A stretch of 64,000 bases of DNA from Didymella arachidicola (Eukaryota; Ascomycota; Dothideomycetes; Pleosporales; Didymellaceae). Each line of letters opens with the position of its first letter. Within the stretch, counting starts at the first letter, position 1. Made by a program: the position numbers and the translations under genes. The stretch covers positions 186,001-250,000 of the forward strand of contig CM050002.1 in the NCBI GenBank assembly GCA_016630955.3, in the 5' to 3' direction. This document shows positions 58,098 through 64,000 of this stretch, piece by piece. The notes under the pieces are model-generated. The model searched no databases, was not told the DNA's origin, and saw only the letters and a list, made by a program, of their open reading frames with translations.

Positions 58098-59484
58098 ATG
58101 TCCAAACAAGAACCCCAACACATCGCTATCCTAGGTGCCGGCATCATTGGGCTAACCTCTGCGCTGGTCATCGCGCACACTCACCCGTCTGCCAACATTA
58201 CCATAATCGCTAGGCACTTTCCCGGCGACCGGAGCATAGAATACACCTCACCATGGGCGGGCGCAAACTGGTGCTCAATGGCCAACGACAACGGGCCGCT
58301 AGAGAAATATGACCGCATCACGTTCCAGCGATTTGGCGAGCTCATGGACGGGCGCAGCGTGCACGGGTGCCGCGTTGTTCGGAGCGGAGAGGGCAATGAA
58401 GCGGGCTTGGGGAGACAGCAGATGTGGGCTGTGCTAGACGCACCAATTGAGCAGACGAATATGCTGACGCCGCAGACGGGGAAGATATGGTACGATGAGT
58501 TGGTTGGAGGGTTAAGGTATTTGAATGAGGGGGAGTTACCGGAGGGCGCAGAGTTTGGGCTGGAATACCCGAGCACGTTTCGGATCAATACGCAGGTTTA
58601 TCTACAGTGGTATGTTGCTATCATTTTACATCCTTCTTCTCTCCTCATTATAGTTGCTTCTCTCCAAGAACAAGGGAATCCGAAAAAAATGGATGACACA
58701 GTACTGACGCTACAGGCTACATTCCCAAGCCCTGAGCAAAGGCATCAAATTCGAACGACGCAGCGTGTCTTCCATTTCGGAGCTACTGTCGTCTCACCCC
58801 ACTACAAGCCTCGTGCTCAATGCCACAGGCCTCGGTGCGCTCAAACTTGACGACGTTCGCGATACAAACATGTACCCCACGCGCGGACAGACGGTGCTGG
58901 TCGCCGAGCCCAAAATTCCCATGAAAAGAATGTACGAGTTCGCCCGCACGTAAGCTGTGCTTTCCTTCTCTTCCCCGATACCCGGCAGGATGCTTCGCAT
59001 TGAGGGCCTTGGTATGTCGGAGACTGACGAATCCAGGTACTACCGCAGTCCGAAGCGTATCGATCCCACCACCACATACGTCTTCCCACGTACCCTCGGA
59101 GGCGGCGTGATCCTTGGCGGCAGCCGTCAAGATAACGACTGGAGCGCTGAGTGGGACAGTGAGCTGGAGGCGCGGATCCTCGAACGTGCATGCGCTCTTG
59201 CGCCTGAACTTGGAAAGCCAGCGGACCTCCAAATCCTCGCGAGAAATATTGGTCTCAGACGTGAGTACCCTGAGACTTTAGACCAAGCGTAAGACGCGGA
59301 GCTAACAGCCATAGCGAGCAGAAAGGGTGGACCTAGAATCGAGATTGAGAAGGAGAAGAAATGGAATGTGCCCGTTGTCCATGCGTATGGTCACTCCGGC
59401 GCCGGGTATCAGGCGAGTTGGGGGACGGCGGAGAGGGTGCTGGAGTTGGTGCAGAAGGCACTGAACCCCACTGCAAAACTTTGA
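58098..59484 (+). CDS. D-amino-acid oxidase, peroxisomal
   Basis: Four exons, 58098-58609, 58716-58949, 59037-59260 and 59315-59484, give 379 residues. The FAD-binding motif HIAILGAGIIGLTSALVIA is at the N-terminus, with EYTSPWAGANW shortly after, which is typical of DAOs. The substrate domain includes NATGLGALKLDDVRD, YPTRGQTVLVAEP and the active-site region KRIDPTTTYVFPRTLGGGVI with LGGSRQDNDW. The last FAD contact HAYGHSGAGYQASWG is intact. The protein ends in AKL, a variant of the SKL peroxisomal signal (PTS1), so import into peroxisomes is likely. It oxidises D-amino acids to keto acids, ammonia and peroxide. The second exon join (LQW-LHSQALSKGIKFERRS) follows homologues. Upstream is a GATA-type site. 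Confidence 0.93.
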
Positions 59485-62400
59485 GTATGTCAGTCGGTCG
59501 CAGAAACGCAGCAGATGAGCAGCTGTTAGATGTGCGAGGCCAACATGCACAAGTCACTTCCCTGAATTAATTAATGGCTGAATAGGCTTGAGACCTGATA
59601 ACAGCTCCACCGAGCAGCAATCACCATGCCATGAGCGTAGGATGTCCGCCTTGCCAGAATCGATGTGGCATTACTCACTTCACCCCCGTTCTCTTGAGCT
59701 CGCATTTTGTGCCTCTCGCGACACGAGGGGAAAGTCCTGGCAGAGCCAGGACATGTGCATCCAATCCAATTTGATGTGGAACTGACTGCTGGGTCGATCG
59801 CGACAACCATATTTCTGACACATCGATTTGTAAGCTAAGTCTCGCTCTTCTGGAGCCGCATTCAACGTCCTCATCAGGTGACACGTTGCTGATCACCATC
59901 CTAAAATGTGGACTTCGCCTGGAGGAGCATTCCTTCGCTTTCCCCGGCCTCCACGGCAACCCCAACTTGTTGGGAGGTCGCCCGAAGACTGGAGGCGACG
60001 CTTGTCAGCGCTTATTTTGGTCAGTTGCGTGCGTTTAATATTTGTGCCGCGCGGCAACTTTATTGTTGCACCATCCGGTTGCAGTTTTTGTGATGGTGGT
60101 GTGGAAAATTGGAACCTCTCCACATTTCATAGCAGATGGTCCGGAGAAGCTGAGAAACGCAACCGAGGGCCCGGGTGATTGACCTTACCGGGTGCGACAA
60201 GAATGGGTATTCTTTATTTTCGTGCCTGTAGCTGTGTCGTATTTGTTCTTGTTTGTTCATGTTCACGGTGTCGCAATGAGAGATTTAAGCTGAGCGTGTC
60301 AAGTTGACAAAACACAAAGCTACTGGCTAAGCAGGAGTAAAAGTACCTTGTCAATCAGAACAGCTTCCGAGGCCCCAAGTCCAGTGTCCACAAGCTGGCA
60401 AGTGTCATCTCCGTTCTCAGAGTCGGGCGACGATGCAGGCATGCGGCGAGGAAGGTCAGCTCAAGAGTATCGACAATGACAAGAGTCCGCCACAAGAAAG
60501 CCAAGAGACGATAACTGCGTGAAATGTGATATTTCTCGTCCGCTCTTGGCCGCATGTTGTTGCAAGTTCTACTGTGGACGAGCAGTGATGATCGAAGCTG
60601 CCAAGTGACAGTTGTACAACATTGAATGCATCCGACTAGATTATGCAAGCCACCTGCGTACCCGACCTTGTCAGTGATTGGACACGGTCTTCTGTTGTGC
60701 CGCAACACTAGTCGACGGAGAACACTGCACCGAAGCGGCTCAGGGAGCCTCCTGTGCCACCAAGGATTCCGCGGGCGGTATCTGGCAACAACACCACACG
60801 ACAACGCCCGGCTGGTGCCGCCGAACGGTGGCTCCGGTCAGGGCATGCATGAGGCTCAACACAGCCTCGCTCAGAATCGGAAGTCGTTCCCAAGATGACT
60901 TGGCAACGATACGGTGAGAGATGCGGCTCTTACCATGTGGAACAAACTACCAGATGCAGGATACGCTAGTCGTCCGCGCCAACGAGAGCCTCAGAAAGTA
61001 CCTCAGTCGACCAGCAAGGGGCCCAAGACGTAGGTTCGTGATATACTCGCATGAGGCGCCGTCATAGCCGGTGGAGCAACGATGGTGCTGCAGAACGTGG
61101 TGAGGACCTCCACAGTGGACCTCGTCGCCTGCAGGGACCTGATGTTTTGGCACTTCTGACACCGTTCTCCAGGTCTGTCTAAAGGATGCTGAGCCGCGTG
61201 AACGGTTCATAGGTTTCCAACTTCGAGGTCGTTGCTGAGAGTGGTGAAGATAGACAGCGCTTGGTCGCGCGACGACACAGGTGCTGGTGCGGTAGGTAGG
61301 CCGGGTTGACAAAGTAGGAAGTACCGGCGTGCGCGCTAGTTACTAAGCTCTCCAGCAGAAACCCACAAAACCCCACGCACGTCAGTCCATCGATCGTTCA
61401 GTGCACAAGGGATCAGGATCAGCGGGATTGATGTCAGCTGTGATTGACGGACAGGTTTCTCCAACCCGCGCTCACGTATGCGCACTTACCGCTCCATTTT
61501 GGGTGTAAGTCTGCCATCACCAAGCCAGAAAAACCCCTCCTCAACACCAAAGTTTTTCATCGTGTCTTCCAAACACTTGCGCATATTGAGGTTCTACACC
61601 GCAATGACGTCGTTGTTACCCGCCTCCCCTCAGCACATCACTCCTTGTGTTGGCGCGGTAGCGTTGCCAAATTGTGCGAAGGCCTTTCCCGGCCGCCATT
61701 CAAAGGCTCGAGGGTCCACCAAAAACGTTTAAGTCGGTTAAGATCGGCGCCAAGATGAAGAGGCTGCAGAGCCGCACACCGCACGGGTGTTTCGACCCTG
61801 CATGGATATGACTTTAGTCGCCGGCGTGTGACGTCAACATGGGGATGTTGAGACGAGCAACGCTGCCTCATGTGAAAACTTCGGGCGCTATCGAGTAATT
61901 ATGGTACGTTGCCCGACCAAGCTCAAACAGAGACTGTGTACCTGCAGCTATGATGTATTTTTGTGTTCTCGAAGAACGGCGGCGCCGAACGATAGCGCTT
62001 CAAAAAAGAAGGTTCAAAGAAAACCTCATCATTCGCCGGTGACGAGAGCGAGTCGGCAAACTTCCGTACCCAATAATCCTCCGCAATCCCCAGCTCAAGG
62101 GACTCAACACCGATCAGTGAGATTATGACGCAAGGCGGAGCAGCCTCGGCCTAAGACGAAAGCTGCTGGTTGCCGAGTTCGAGTTCCACCCCAAGCGTGC
62201 TCCGCTCTTCTCCAAGATTGGCTCTTAGGGATCTTGGTCCACTCAGGACCCTGCTTGGTTCGCCTTATACCCACTGTTTATTTGACGCCTCAGCCGTCAG
62301 CGACATCACTGAGCGATGCAACCACAGCCAAGTCCGAGATAATGTAAAAATTGTTATCTAGTGTCCTTCTTGTGTCAGACCGACGTTGGTAATTGTGGAA

Positions 62401-62551
62401 CCGGGTGGACCGTTGGTCGCTACCTTCACAACCAGCGGCTGGTGAACTTGGTCTCGTGGTAGTTGAGACGATCACTTAAAGAGGGACCCTCTCCCCGCTG
62501 TTCAACCCCCATCATCTCTCTCCAGACTTCGTTGATCAGTCCATCTTCACC
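59485..62551. other. 3.1 kb gene-free stretch
   Basis: The longest empty interval here. Cys-bearing short frames exist near 60680-60920 (+) and 60950-61376 (-), but none joins into a convincing secreted protein. The right end should hold the transporter promoter. Confidence 0.45.
62493..62498 (-). promoter_or_regulatory. Single CreA-type hexamer upstream of the sugar transporter
   Basis: CCCCGC on the plus strand is GCGGGG on the minus strand, matching SYGGRG, 54 nt before the ATG. A lone hexamer is weak evidence. Confidence 0.2.
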
Positions 62552-64000
62552 ATGGCACCTCACAAAGAAAACGAGTCGGGCATTCCCACCTACTGGGGGA
62601 AGTCTGGCAGGATGTTGCAAGTCCTGATCACCATCGTTGCTACCACCGATTTCCTCCTCTTCGGATATGACCAAGGTGTTATGTCTGGTATTGTCTCCGC
62701 CCCCGCATTCGTCGCCGCATTCCCTCAGGTCGACGGTGACCCCACCTACGAGGGTTTCGTCGTTGCCATCTACGCTGTTGGTTGTTTCCTTGGTGCTGTC
62801 TTCATCTTCATGTTCGGAGACAAACTTGGACGCCGCAATTCCATCTTCCTCGGTGCTGCGGTCATGATCGTCGGTGTCATCATTCAGATTGCTTCAGTTC
62901 CTCCCAACGGCGGTGCTACCGCTCAGTTCATCATTGGACGATGCATCACTGGTATTGGAAACGGTATCAACACTTCGACCATTCCCACCTACCAGGCCGA
63001 GTGCTGCCGTGCGAAGAACCGCGGAAAGGTTATCTGCATTGAGGGCGGTAACGTCGCCATCGGCACGTTGATTGCTTACTGGATCGACTATGGCTGTCTC
63101 TATGGCCCTGACAACTTCACATGGCGCTTCCCCATTGCTTTCCAAGTTGTCTTTGCCCTCATCGTCCTCCTCATGATGACCCAGCTCCCCGAGTCTCCCC
63201 GCTGGCTTCTCACCCACCACCGCGAGGAGGAGGCTGCAACTGTTATGGCTGCTCTCAACGGTCTTCCTCGCCAGGATCCCGAGGTCCAGGTTCAGATGGA
63301 TATCATCAAGGAGGCCATTCGTCTCTCCGGCGGCGGCGGCAAGACCAAGTTCTCTGCTGTCCTTACCAACGGAAAGTCTCAGCATCTCCGCCGTATGCTT
63401 CTTGGTGCTTCCTCTCAGATGATGCAGCAGCTTTCTGGTTGCAACGCCGTTATCTACTACTTCCCCATTCTGTTTCAGAACGCTCTGGGCACCACCCACA
63501 ACTTGGCTCTACTTCTTGGTGGTATCAACATGGTTGTCTACTCCATCTTCGCTACCACCTCCTGGTTCCTTGTTGAGCGTGTCGGTCGCCGCAAGCTCTT
63601 CCTGATCGGTACCGTCGGGCAGTGCTTGTCTATGATCCTCACTTTCGGCTGCTTGCTCCCTGGTACCGCCTCCGCTGCCAAGGGTGCCGCTGTTGGTCTC
63701 TTCACTTACATTGCATTCTTCGGTGCCACTTGGCTGCCTCTGCCCTGGTTGTACCCCGCTGAGATCAACCCTATCAAGACCCGTGCTAAGGCCAACGCCA
63801 CCTCCACCATCTCCAACTGGCTCTGGAACTTCGTAAGTTTATCTCACTCTGCACCAATATGCTTTTGCTAACAGCCGCAGTTCATTGTCATGATCACGCC
63901 CGTCCTGATCTCCAGCATCAGTGCTTACACCTACCTGTTCTTCGCCATTCTCAACGCTCTGTTCTTCCCCGTCATCTACTTCTTGTACCCTGAGACATCC
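62552..64000 (+). CDS. MFS sugar transporter, incomplete at the window edge
   Basis: Exon 1 is 62552-63832 and exon 2 starts at 63881 and runs off the window; 467 codons are visible. Sugar-porter signatures are present: LLFGYDQGVMSGI in helix 1, FGDKLGRRNSIFLG between helices 2 and 3, PESPRWLLTHHR after helix 6, QQLSGCNAVIYYFPILF in helix 7, ERVGRRKLFLIG between helices 8 and 9, and YPAEINPIKTRAKANA near helix 10. A PETS sequence near the end is the usual marker after helix 12, so only the cytosolic tail is missing. Best resemblance is to the STL1-like/hexose-proton symporter group; substrate unknown. Strong bias to C-ending codons suggests high expression. It lies about 8 kb from the rhamnonate dehydratase gene. 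Confidence 0.93.

Overview
The window is nuclear DNA of a filamentous ascomycete, most likely a Dothideomycete close to Pleosporales (this placement is an inference from gene content and style). Genes are intron-poor to moderately split, with introns mostly of 40-70 nt, GTAAGT/GTATGT-type donors and CAG/TAG acceptors. Zn2Cys6 regulators, an RPB2 with a late intron, a GH43 galactanase-like enzyme, a PhiA-like secreted protein and a Tc1-type transposon all fit. I see no rRNA, tRNA, CRISPR or prokaryotic operon. All exon joins below were checked for reading frame by hand.

Layout. 0.4-16 kb: Rax1-like RGS membrane protein, RMD1/DUF155 protein, an orphan multi-pass membrane protein divergent from a CitMHS/ArsB-type transporter, a secreted GH43 enzyme with a striking promoter palindrome, an aminoglycoside-phosphotransferase-fold protein, and a TAG-interrupted orphan frame. 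16-32 kb: a very large sterol-glucosyltransferase-like protein with a VPS13/ATG2-C-like segment and a C-terminal array of ubiquitin-interacting motifs, a secreted S1/P1 nuclease, an orphan disordered protein, a PhiA-like cell-wall protein and a six-exon Ser-rich orphan. 33-48 kb: a Zn2Cys6 factor, cyclophilin-RRM (PPIL4/Cyp6), RPB2, a quinone oxidoreductase and ubiquilin Dsk2 followed by a broken in-frame tail. 49-50.4 kb: a dead Tc1/mariner element with intact inverted ends. 50.6-64 kb: UDP-GlcNAc pyrophosphorylase, L-rhamnonate dehydratase divergent from a Zn2Cys6 regulator, peroxisomal D-amino-acid oxidase, a 3 kb gene-free stretch and an MFS sugar transporter cut by the window edge.

How genes may work together. 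Most are ordinary housekeeping neighbours. The one plausible functional group is at 52.9-64 kb: an L-rhamnose catabolic enzyme, a divergent regulator and, further away, a sugar transporter. Two ubiquitin-linked proteins (Dsk2 and the UIM-bearing glucosyltransferase) lie in the window but far apart. Long intergenic stretches (20.6-22.5, 25.5-27.7, 31.4-33.1, 34.9-37.5, 59.5-62.5 kb) hold nothing I can support.
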